6,309 nt of DNA, from the NCBI GenBank assembly GCA_016928395.1, contig JAFGKV010000178.1:1-6309 (forward strand), given 5' to 3'. Below, piece after piece: positions 1-6,240 of the stretch. The DNA is from Candidatus Fermentibacterota bacterium (GTDB lineage Bacteria; JAFGKV01). Within the stretch, counting starts at the first letter, position 1; each line of letters begins with the position of its first letter. The translations under genes were made by a program, and so were the position numbers. The notes below the pieces were generated by a model, which saw only the letters and a list, made by a program, of their open reading frames with translations, had not been told where the DNA came from and did not search any database.

Positions 1-737
1 CGGGGAAGCTGCTCATACTCGTCTACCGTGCGGGTCAGGTACCCCGGCGCGCTCCAGGCGGAATCGCGCACCGCGAAACAGATGTCCTGGTCGCCCGCCG
101 ACGCGTACCGGTGCCACACCACATGGATCGTGCCGCCAGGGCCCCAGGCCACGGAGGGGTCCCAGTCCACGATGTCGCCGTCGGGCTCGACCGCTTCAGG
201 GGCATTCCAGCCATCCGGGCCGCGGAAGGCGCTCCAGATGTCGAAGAGGCCGGTCTGGGGGTTGTGCTGGGTCCACACGACGCACGGCACCCCGTTGGGT
301 GACACGGCCAGGTCGGGGGCGTAGTGGTCGCGGGCGTCGAAGGTGAGCTGCTCGGCGGGCGTCCACCCATCGCCGATCCACCTGCTGTAGAAGAGCTGGA
401 GCCGGCTGTTGTCGTATTCAGCCCATGCCACATGGGGAGCGGCCGAGTCGTCCATGGCGATTCGAAGCCAGTACTTGCCCGAGCCGCTGGAACTCCCCGG
501 GTTCAGCTCCTGCTCGTGGGCCCAGCCGTCGCCTTCCCACCGGGTGTAGTACCATCCCGAGCCCTCGTAGCCCGAACGAAGCCACACGACCCAGACCTCG
601 GATCCACATGCGGCAATCGCAGGTTGGGCATTGTTCGTATCCTCCATCTGGTCCCAGTTGACCCTCCCCTCCTCGATGTACCCGAGAGCCGGGCTCACCA
701 GTGCAAGCAGCACAGGGATCGCATACCACCATCTCAT
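1..737 (-). CDS. Secreted propeller-repeat protein, N-terminal 245 residues (runs off left edge)
   Basis: An open frame without stops runs from the ATG at 735-737 to the window edge, giving 245 residues. The start is supported by AGAGGAG at 745-751, seven bases upstream, and by an immediate signal peptide: MRWW, a hydrophobic stretch at about residues 5-17, and probable cleavage after SPALG (residue 19). The mature part has repeats of about 50 residues with the core x-V-W-V-V-W or H-V-A-W, whose last Trp falls at residues 52, 105, 155 and 208. Each is followed by an F-Y-S-R-W or W-Y-Y-T-R-W type strand. This is the pattern of beta-propeller blades of the BNR/sialidase-like kind, without canonical Asp-box residues, so binding is more likely than catalysis. 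It is paralogous to the protein at 4651-6240, even sharing a 16-base identical stretch (382-397 and 5612-5627) that encodes part of the LFYSR strand. Whether it ends in a sorting domain cannot be seen. Substrate unknown. Confidence 0.88.
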   Translation of the reverse strand, partial: MRWWYAIPVLLALVSPALGYIEEGRVNWDQMEDTNNAQPAIAACGSEVWVVWLRSGYEGSGWYYTRWEGDGWAHEQELNPGSSSGSGKYWLRIAMDDSAAPHVAWAEYDNSRLQLFYSRWIGDGWTPAEQLTFDARDHYAPDLAVSPNGVPCVVWTQHNPQTGLFDIWSAFRGPDGWNAPEAVEPDGDIVDWDPSVAWGPGGTIHVVWHRYASAGDQDICFAVRDSAWSAPGYLTRTVDEYEQLP

Positions 738-744
738 GCTCTCA

Positions 745-751
745 CTCCTCT
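745..751 (-). promoter_or_regulatory. Ribosome binding site for the gene starting at 737
   Basis: The minus strand reads AGAGGAG, seven bases before the ATG at 737. It supports this start in a gene whose 3' end lies outside the window. Confidence 0.7.
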
Positions 752-767
752 ACCTCTCCCGGTTGGA

Positions 768-781
768 GCGGCGTGAGCCGC
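768..781. repeat. REP-like small palindrome (GCGGC-GTGA-GCCGC)
   Basis: A perfect five-base stem with a four-base loop sits in GTTGGAGCGGCGTGAGCCGC (762-781, plus strand). A G-T-N-G head followed by a GC-rich palindrome resembles bacterial repetitive extragenic palindromes (REP). Assignment to a family is inference. A second unit with the related head TGTGGGAG follows at 794. Confidence 0.45.
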
Positions 782-793
782 GACCCTTGTTCC

Positions 794-858
794 TGTGGGA
801 GCCACTCTTGATCCCGCATCGCTGGATGCGGGATCAGTCGCGAGGGACTCCCGCCACA
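794..858. repeat. Inverted pair of REP-like units around an 11-bp perfect hairpin
   Basis: The core is GATCCCGCATC (810-820), loop GCTG (821-824), GATGCGGGATC (825-835), a perfect 11-base stem. The flanks are also related in inverted orientation. The left arm on the plus strand begins TGTGGGAGCCACTC, and the right arm on the minus strand begins TGTGGCGGGAGTCCCTC. Both then lead into TGATCCCGCATC. It lies just downstream of the gene ending at 954 and upstream of the gene starting at 737, where it could act as mRNA stabiliser or boundary. No U-tract follows on the minus strand, so it is not a canonical intrinsic terminator. Confidence 0.6.
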
Positions 859-875
859 CGCCGATCCCCGGCGTG
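857..875. repeat. Short hairpin, 7-bp stem (CACGCCG/CGGCGTG)
   Basis: A perfect seven-base inverted repeat with loop ATCCC lies directly next to the REP-like pair. It has no U-run on either side, so terminator function is doubtful. It may be part of the same composite extragenic element. Confidence 0.45.
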
Positions 876-919
876 CGCCAGAAGCGGCACCAATAGCTGT
901 CAGCTGTTGGCCTCAGACT

Positions 920-947
920 GATCACTGACAACTGACCACTGACGACT
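920..947. repeat. Heptamer tandem repeat, four units (GATCACT GACAACT GACCACT GACGACT)
   Basis: Four contiguous 7-base units fit GA[TC]NACT, and a degenerate fifth (TCAGACT) precedes them at 913-919. On the minus strand the unit reads AGTN[GA]TC. The array ends six bases before the stop codon of the gene at 954-1547. It resembles short tandemly repeated repetitive (STRR) heptamers reported in several bacterial groups. The match to any published family is not verified. Confidence 0.6.
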
Positions 948-953
948 CTCCCC

Positions 954-1547
954 TCACTTCCCATACTGCACCGTGAGCACCGGCCTCAGCTGCGTCGCGT
1001 CAAGGATGCCCACCAAGGCATCCGTGTTCGGCGTGCCCTCCACCGGCATCAGCAGGAACCCATAGTTCGCCACATCGCTCGTGCCCGACACCCAATCGCG
1101 CACCAGCGTCGTCACGTTGAAGAACGGCGGGCGACGAAGCGCCACCCCCGCCGCACCATACGTGAAGTCTTCCCGATCCCAGTCCCCTCCCGGATCGTTC
1201 CATTCAGCGCCCGCGCCTGTCTGGTCCCATGACACGTCATCGCCGTTCCACGGCTCAAGCACCGGCGCCACCACGAAGCCCACATACTCGATCCCAGGCG
1301 GCAAGGTCACCTCGCCCACGATCAGTTCCGCATACTCGACCTGCATCCCTCCAGGAATCTGGCTTAGGTCGAATCTCAGTAAGACCCTCGGCTCAACCGT
1401 GGTCTCGGCATCCGCATCATTCCCCGGCACTGTCCCGTTGATCGTCGCGGCATCCGCCGGGTACAGCTCGATCGTGGTGCTCGGCTGCGCCAAGGCAACC
1501 GCCGTCCACACGAAGACCGCCACTGCAACTGCGCATATCCTGTTCAT
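954..1547 (-). CDS. Small secreted DNRLRE/CBM96-like domain protein
   Basis: This 197-residue protein starts at the ATG at 1545-1547, chosen because GGGGAGGAG stands just upstream and a signal peptide follows at once: MNRIC, hydrophobic residues to about 18, and cleavage after VALA (residue 20). A longer reading from 1673 would overlap the preceding gene and lacks these signs. The mature chain is one beta-rich domain. LLRFDLSQIPGG is at residues 56-67, A-E-L-I-V at 73-77, W-N-G-D-D-V-S-W at 100-107, F-N-V-T-T-L-V-R-D-W at 143-152, N-Y-G-F-L-L at 161-166, and RPVLTVQYGK ends the chain. This order is that of DNRLRE domains, now classed as carbohydrate-binding module family 96, in which such modules bind polysaccharides such as alginate. 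The length fits a single free-standing module. It has no T9SS-type tail, unlike its operon neighbours. It starts 17 bases after the protease gene stop, so co-transcription is likely. The ligand is unknown. Confidence 0.85.
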   Translation of the reverse strand: MNRICAVAVAVFVWTAVALAQPSTTIELYPADAATINGTVPGNDADAETTVEPRVLLRFDLSQIPGGMQVEYAELIVGEVTLPPGIEYVGFVVAPVLEPWNGDDVSWDQTGAGAEWNDPGGDWDREDFTYGAAGVALRRPPFFNVTTLVRDWVSGTSDVANYGFLLMPVEGTPNTDALVGILDATQLRPVLTVQYGK

Positions 1548-1550
1548 GGT

Positions 1551-1559
1551 CTCCTCCCC
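1551..1559 (-). promoter_or_regulatory. Ribosome binding site for the gene starting at 1547
   Basis: The minus strand reads GGGGAGGAG, three bases from its end to the ATG at 1547 (about five from the GGAGG core). It occupies most of the 17-base gap after the preceding stop. It fixes the start at 1547 over upstream in-frame alternatives. Confidence 0.8.
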
Positions 1560-1564
1560 TCTCC

Positions 1565-4500
1565 TTATCGCATGACCACGAGCCGCTTCGACTCGACAAA
1601 CGACTCGCTTACGATCCGGCACACGTACACACCCCTGCCCACCGTACGCCCTTGCGCATCGGTGCCATCCCACTCGGCCTCATGCGTCCCTACGGGCATC
1701 TCAGTCTCCACCACGGTCCGCACGAGACGCCCGGAGAGGTCGTAGATCTGCACCTTGACCCTCGCACCGAGGCTCATCCCATACTCGATCCGGAAGCTGC
1801 CTTCCGCCGGGTTCGGGAACACGCCGCGAAGTCCCGCCACCGTCTCTTCTGCCGGCCGCGGAGGCACCGGCGACCCTCCCCAGGCCGAACAGTCCTCGCT
1901 CGTGAATATCAAATACCAGAAGCTCCCACATCGCGAGGCCTGACCGCCCAGCCCGTCCCAGCAGTTGCCAAGCGCGCTCAGGCCCGGCGGGTTGGCGTAT
2001 CTGCTCGTGTACTCGATGTCGCATTCGTTGTCGGCAAAGAGGTTCAGTCCATGATCACCGCTGGTGCCCGCGTCTACCCTGCCCCCGGCCCTGCACGAGA
2101 TGCCGATGTTCGGCCCAAGCGGACCGCCTGCGAAGTCGTGGATGTTGCAGTGTCGGACGACAGGCTGGGAGTTGCTGCCCAATACTCGAATGCCCGCATT
2201 CAGAACCGGGGTCTGGTCCACAATGAACAGGTCCTGCAGCTCCAGGTCGCCCGCTCCCGTGTTCCTGTTGTAGTAGATGGCGCAGTCGGCATTGCCACTG
2301 AAGTTGCTGTAGGCCAGGATGGATGTCCCTCCTGACGGCGTCTCAGCCTTCAATCCGACGTCATTGTCCACGAATGTGAGATCTCGGAATCCATCGCTGT
2401 TGCTGATCCAACTCTGGTTCATGTACATGCCGACGACATTGCCGTCGAAGCTGTTGCCCCGGAACTCGGTCAGCGTCACCCCGTCGAGATACACGCCGTA
2501 GTTACACTCGCGGAAGGTGTTGTCCTCGATCACATGGGAGCCCGAGTGACTGACCAGCACACCTTTGTCGGCGTACTCGATGATGCAGTGCTCAAGATCC
2601 AGGACACTGCTCGGTCCGGCCGTGTAGATGCGAGACCATGCCCCAGGCGTATGGGCGCTTGCCGTGAAAGTGACCGGAAGGGACCCATTACCTCGCGCAA
2701 CCAACCCGCCCGATACGCCAATCGATGATCCTCCGCCGAGTACCACGGTCACCCCCGGTTGGATTATCAGGTCTGCTCCGCTTGCCACAGTCAGGACTGT
2801 CCCCTGCGGTATCAGCACAGTCTGGCCGGAGAACCAGATGGTGGTCTCGGTGATCGTTCCACTGACCGGTAAGGTCGCCGACACCGCCGTCGCCGTTATC
2901 GCGTAGCTCCGCATGGGATACGAGCAGTGCACATAGCCGCTTCCCGAGGGACGCCCCCACCGAACTTCGCTCTCCATGGCGTTGACGACGACATCCACCA
3001 GGTCGATGCTGCTCCCGAACCCAGGGACATGATGATAGAGGCGCTCCGAGTATGCAGGGAACGACGACTGCGCCATGTCGATGTGCCACACATTGGTCGG
3101 GTTGTTCTCGCCGCCCGAGTAGCCGACCACGTTGGCCTGGATCAGGATGTTGTCGCTGCTGCCCCAGTTGTCCTCGTCGTGAACGTCAAAGGACATGCTC
3201 AGGATCCAATCGCCGGGAGGAACGGCCGAGACCCAGCGCGTATAGTCGGCAGCATAGATCTCGATCCCGATCGGTTCGCTCCCGTAGCCAGGTCCATCGC
3301 GTCGAAACTCGTAGATACTCCCCGGTTGACTGACGACCGTCGTATCCGGGGTCCACGCACCGGACATGGAGTCGGTCGCCGCGCTTCCGCATACGAAGTC
3401 GGGAAGATCGGGAAGATTATTGTAGGTGTTGTCTTCGTTGTCGCGCAGCCAGCCAAGGCCGGCCTGTCCCGGTTCCCGAATGCGGACATTGTCGTTCGGA
3501 TACTCATACTTCGGATCGAATCCGGTTCCGTCCAGGAGATTGGCCAGAGTCCAGGCGTTGAATATCTGCCTGAAGAGGTCGCCCCCGGTCGTTCCCCACG
3601 CCCAGTGGTCCTCGGCGGCCTTCAGAAACCCGTAGAAGCCGCGAACCGGACTCCCGTCCTCCTCGGCGCGGACAGCCTTGTACAGGAGATCATCATCGAT
3701 AGCCTGCGGCTCTGCGCCAGGGAAATGGTCGAATATGTACCTGCTCCAGAGATAGAAGACCCAGTACTTGGTCGTTGAGTTCTTCGTCTTGCACGTCTGG
3801 TACTCGTGCTGCTGGTCCCAGACACCAAGAGGATACGTTCCAGCCTCAACTCGGGCGATCGAGTTATTGGCGACGAGATCGTAGCGATACCATGTCGCAT
3901 CCTCGTGATCGGCCCCTACATTCGTGCGCGACCGTCCGGCTGCAACCACCGCTCCCTCAGCGAACAACTCTTCGAAGAAGCCGTGGTCAAACTCGTTGTA
4001 GTCGAAATGACTCCTGATTGTGTGCTGCAACTCGTGACAGAACGTCCTCGGAGCCCTGTTGCCAATCGGCCAGTCGTCGGGAATCGCCTTGTAGAGAGGG
4101 GGGACCGGAGAAGGGTACATGATGTTGAGGGTGACGTCATTGCCTCCAGCCGTAGAATACAGATGATCCCTGAGTTTGATGTCAACGTCGGTAGCCCCCG
4201 AGGGGTACCGGAAGTTGCTGTTGTAAGGATCGTAGCTCGGGTCACCGTACACCGGCCGGATAGGCCCGGATGCGAAGTAGTTCCAGATCTCCCGGATGTC
4301 GTTGCCGTCCGGAAACCAGATCTGCTCGATGAACGTGCGGAGGTGTGCATCATCCAGCAGTGTCTCGTCATACATCCAGATGAGGCTGTCTTCGACAAAC
4401 AGATTGATGTCAGCATCGAGTTCTGCGCGTATCGTATCAGCCCAGATCCCTTCGAAAAGATCATACACGTCAATCTCAATCCAGCCGTGACGCGTCTCCT

Positions 4501-4597
4501 CGTCCTCGGGGAATCCGCACTCGACATAGTCATCGGCAACGGCATTCCCGTGGAGCAGCACTGAAATGATGCTCAGAGTGAATGCGAGGCTTCTCAT
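1565..4597 (-). CDS. Secreted zinc metalloprotease-like protein with beta-helix and T9SS-type sorting domain
   Basis: The 1010-residue reading starts at the ATG at 4595-4597, where AAGGAGGT lies five bases upstream and a signal peptide follows (MRSLAF..., cleavage near AVA-DD, residue 21/22). A longer GTG-start reading from 4654 has no ribosome site. Domains in order: (1) about 30-400, a peptidase-like region with HELQH at 188-192 (zinc ligands His188 and His192, catalytic Glu189). Glu209, Glu210 or Glu214 in FFEELFAEGA may be the third ligand, as in gluzincins with a following x-x-E-G motif. (2) About 405-570, a beta-rich region I do not recognise. (3) About 575-900, a right-handed beta-helix opening with the P-x-G-T-x-L-T-V / I-I-Q-P-G-V-T-V pattern, then N-x-F and G-V-Y-L type coils. 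(4) 925-1010, a FlgD-like/T9SS type A domain (FPNP, IYDLSGRLVR, W-D-G-T-D, GVYVCRI, RLVVMR). Probable role: an outer-surface or secreted protease. The substrate is unknown, and the exact peptidase family is uncertain. Confidence 0.88.
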   Translation of the reverse strand: MRSLAFTLSIISVLLHGNAVADDYVECGFPEDEETRHGWIEIDVYDLFEGIWADTIRAELDADINLFVEDSLIWMYDETLLDDAHLRTFIEQIWFPDGNDIREIWNYFASGPIRPVYGDPSYDPYNSNFRYPSGATDVDIKLRDHLYSTAGGNDVTLNIMYPSPVPPLYKAIPDDWPIGNRAPRTFCHELQHTIRSHFDYNEFDHGFFEELFAEGAVVAAGRSRTNVGADHEDATWYRYDLVANNSIARVEAGTYPLGVWDQQHEYQTCKTKNSTTKYWVFYLWSRYIFDHFPGAEPQAIDDDLLYKAVRAEEDGSPVRGFYGFLKAAEDHWAWGTTGGDLFRQIFNAWTLANLLDGTGFDPKYEYPNDNVRIREPGQAGLGWLRDNEDNTYNNLPDLPDFVCGSAATDSMSGAWTPDTTVVSQPGSIYEFRRDGPGYGSEPIGIEIYAADYTRWVSAVPPGDWILSMSFDVHDEDNWGSSDNILIQANVVGYSGGENNPTNVWHIDMAQSSFPAYSERLYHHVPGFGSSIDLVDVVVNAMESEVRWGRPSGSGYVHCSYPMRSYAITATAVSATLPVSGTITETTIWFSGQTVLIPQGTVLTVASGADLIIQPGVTVVLGGGSSIGVSGGLVARGNGSLPVTFTASAHTPGAWSRIYTAGPSSVLDLEHCIIEYADKGVLVSHSGSHVIEDNTFRECNYGVYLDGVTLTEFRGNSFDGNVVGMYMNQSWISNSDGFRDLTFVDNDVGLKAETPSGGTSILAYSNFSGNADCAIYYNRNTGAGDLELQDLFIVDQTPVLNAGIRVLGSNSQPVVRHCNIHDFAGGPLGPNIGISCRAGGRVDAGTSGDHGLNLFADNECDIEYTSRYANPPGLSALGNCWDGLGGQASRCGSFWYLIFTSEDCSAWGGSPVPPRPAEETVAGLRGVFPNPAEGSFRIEYGMSLGARVKVQIYDLSGRLVRTVVETEMPVGTHEAEWDGTDAQGRTVGRGVYVCRIVSESFVESKRLVVMR

Positions 4598-4602
4598 CCT
4601 TG

Positions 4603-4610
4603 ACCTCCTT
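4603..4610 (-). promoter_or_regulatory. Ribosome binding site deciding the start at 4597
   Basis: The minus strand reads AAGGAGGT, a near-complete anti-16S match, five bases before the ATG at 4597. It settles the start against the in-frame ATG at 4621 and GTG at 4654, neither of which has a comparable site. Confidence 0.85.
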
Positions 4611-4650
4611 GCTTGAGCCATGATGGATACCCTCTGAATCAGGCAACCTG

Positions 4651-6240
4651 TCACTTGAGGACCACTATTCGCCTCTCACTGACGCAACCCCCTGTGCTAA
4701 GGTGAACCACGTATGTTCCTGGACAGACCAATTCGCCCGTGTCGTCTCTACAGTCCCAAACGAGCGCAACCTCAGTCGGTGCGTCGGATCTCCCCGAAGA
4801 TAGCCGACACTCAATCTGCCTAACCCGACGACCAAGCAGGTCGAAGACAACGGTCTGATCACCAGGGCACGGTCGAGTAATCGTTGTCTTGCACCCCAGA
4901 ACAACCGGGTTTGGGGCCCACCAGACATTGGGCTCGGCGGAGAAATGTTGTGAAGTAATCCCTTCCACGTGGTTGACTGAACGGCTCGTCAACACTTCGC
5001 GATCCGTGCCATCCCATCCCTCCCATACCACCCAGGCTTGACCGTCATTTGCAACCGCAAGATCGGAGTACTCATCCCTGAACCCATCGGCCGTGCTGAT
5101 ACGTTGTTCGGGGCTCCACCGCCCGCCGGTCCTGTGGCTGAAGTAGATTTCCTGGTCAAAGTCCCCGTATCCCCATTCCCGTCCGACCCACGAAACCCAT
5201 GGCGACCCGATCGGCGCGACGCAGATATGTGCATCCGCATCGCCTGCATTCTGTCCCGCCCAGGTCGAATCCGGCGCAGTAATCCTTTCCCGTTCAGACC
5301 AATCCCCTTCTGAACAGCTGGATGAGTAGATGTCTCCTCCTTCTGACCATGCAACCCACACCTCGCCATCCGGACCGATGTCAAGCTGTGTTGCGACCTC
5401 CGCCCTCGGAAACGTATCCACAGGCGCCCATCCGTCCTCCTCCCAGTGCGTGTACAGGGAGACCGATTCCCATGTCGGAGAGCCCAATGAGCGAACCCAC
5501 ATTACCCATACCTCCCCGTTCTCTCCAGTAGCCAGATCCCTTCCTCCCACGTCTCCTGGGCCAGGCTCCTCGGAGAACGGCTGGGCATCGCTCCACGCGC
5601 CGGCTAGCCATCTGCTGTAGAAGAGCTCCCTACTGCCTTGATCAGGCGGCCACCACGACCAGATGAGCCAAGGAGTTCCCCACGAATCGACCTCAAGCAC
5701 CGGTGACCCGGGGCCCGGCTCATCCTCGAGCTCGGGGAATACTAGCTCTTCCTGCTCCCACCCATCGCCAGCCCATCTCGCGTAGTACAGTCTGGTGCCC
5801 CCGCTCACAGCCGTGGTCCACACCACCCATACGTTGCCATCTGGCCCCACAGCTACGTCGGGGTAGACGTCGTCTGCGGAGTTGTCGGAGTTCACCCGCA
5901 CGGGTAGACTCCACGCTTCAGCGTTCCAGGTTGAGGCGAGCACCTCACGATCATATCCGTCGAACCCCGTCCATACCACCCAGACCTTGCCATCAGGACC
6001 TGAAGCAATCTGGGGCAACCGATCATCATACACATCATCTAGACTGATCTGAGCCTCAGGTGTCCATTCGATCTGGGCATGGAGGGGAAGAGCATGGAAG
6101 AGAAGGGCGAGAATGGGGAGAACGGCGACGAATGGCGGCGATGGGAAACGCTTGCGCAATGCCATTGCCAGAGTCCGTTGCAGTTTCGTCGATTCGACCG
6201 GCTTCATGTCACGCGCCCCCGCGTTGAATAAACGGGTCAT
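4651..6240 (-). CDS. Secreted seven-repeat propeller protein with cysteine-rich T9SS-type C-terminal domain
   Basis: The longest reading has 529 residues from the ATG at 6238-6240. In-frame ATGs also occur at 6207 (residue 12) and 6165 (residue 26). None has a strong ribosome site. A GAGG lies seven bases before the first, while the third gives the most typical signal peptide (MALRKRF, hydrophobic residues 37-53, cleavage after LHA, residue 55). The mature chain has seven repeats of 50-55 residues with the core G-P-D-G-x-V-W-V-x-W, the last Trp falling at 90, 141, 194, 248, 298, 351 and 406. This count fits a closed seven-bladed beta-propeller. Canonical Asp boxes and an obvious sialidase active site are not visible, so a binding role is more likely. 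Residues 442-529 form a FlgD-like/T9SS type A domain (APNP, VFDLLGRRVR, W-D-C-R-D-D, PGTYVVHL, RIVVLK) with six cysteines. It precedes the metalloprotease gene by 53 bases and is paralogous to the truncated gene at 1-737. Ligand unknown. Confidence 0.88.
   Translation of the reverse strand: MTRLFNAGARDMKPVESTKLQRTLAMALRKRFPSPPFVAVLPILALLFHALPLHAQIEWTPEAQISLDDVYDDRLPQIASGPDGKVWVVWTGFDGYDREVLASTWNAEAWSLPVRVNSDNSADDVYPDVAVGPDGNVWVVWTTAVSGGTRLYYARWAGDGWEQEELVFPELEDEPGPGSPVLEVDSWGTPWLIWSWWPPDQGSRELFYSRWLAGAWSDAQPFSEEPGPGDVGGRDLATGENGEVWVMWVRSLGSPTWESVSLYTHWEEDGWAPVDTFPRAEVATQLDIGPDGEVWVAWSEGGDIYSSSCSEGDWSERERITAPDSTWAGQNAGDADAHICVAPIGSPWVSWVGREWGYGDFDQEIYFSHRTGGRWSPEQRISTADGFRDEYSDLAVANDGQAWVVWEGWDGTDREVLTSRSVNHVEGITSQHFSAEPNVWWAPNPVVLGCKTTITRPCPGDQTVVFDLLGRRVRQIECRLSSGRSDAPTEVALVWDCRDDTGELVCPGTYVVHLSTGGCVSERRIVVLK

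Larger units (their letters stand above)
738..953. other. Intergenic region (216 bases) rich in palindromes, no gene seen
   Basis: This gap separates the CBM96-like gene from the truncated propeller gene. Besides the REP-like units, the hairpin at 857-875 and the heptamer array, it holds an imperfect inverted repeat at 890-910 (CCAATAGC against GCTGTTGG, one mismatch or wobble). No convincing -35/-10 pair and no coding frame with its own ribosome site are visible. The gene to its left probably has its own transcription start somewhere here, but I cannot place it. Confidence 0.6.

Noticed and set aside
324-776. Plus-strand open frame, 150 codons
   Set aside because: Opposite to the truncated propeller gene, which is a clear secreted-protein reading without stops from 737 to the edge.
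810-835. Intrinsic terminator
   Set aside because: The 11-base stem is strong, but no run of T follows it on the minus strand (the continuation is AAGAGTGGCTCCC) or on the plus strand.
734-964. Minus-strand open frame through the intergenic repeats, 76 codons
   Set aside because: Its translation arises from the heptamer array (V-V-S-G-Q-L-S-V-I) and the palindromes, a known kind of spurious repeat-derived ORF.
1652-2335. Plus-strand open frame, 227 codons
   Set aside because: Antisense to the beta-helix and sorting-domain region, arginine- and valine-rich without a domain pattern.
2927-3778. Long plus-strand open frame, 283 codons
   Set aside because: It lies wholly antisense to the protease-like gene, whose reading has a signal peptide, recognisable domains and a strong ribosome site. 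The antisense translation resembles no family.
3806-4564. Plus-strand open frame, 252 codons
   Set aside because: Antisense to the N-terminal part of the protease-like gene, without recognisable domain or signal. Treated as a by-product of GC-rich codon use.
4598-4654. GTG start at 4654 overlapping the upstream stop, giving a 1029-residue protease-like protein
   Set aside because: It has no ribosome site and would place 19 extra residues before a typical signal peptide. The ATG at 4597 has AAGGAGGT at ideal distance.
4651-6240. Catalytic sialidase
   Set aside because: The repeats recall BNR/sialidase propellers, but I see no canonical Asp boxes (S-x-D-x-G-x-x-W) and cannot identify the arginine triad.
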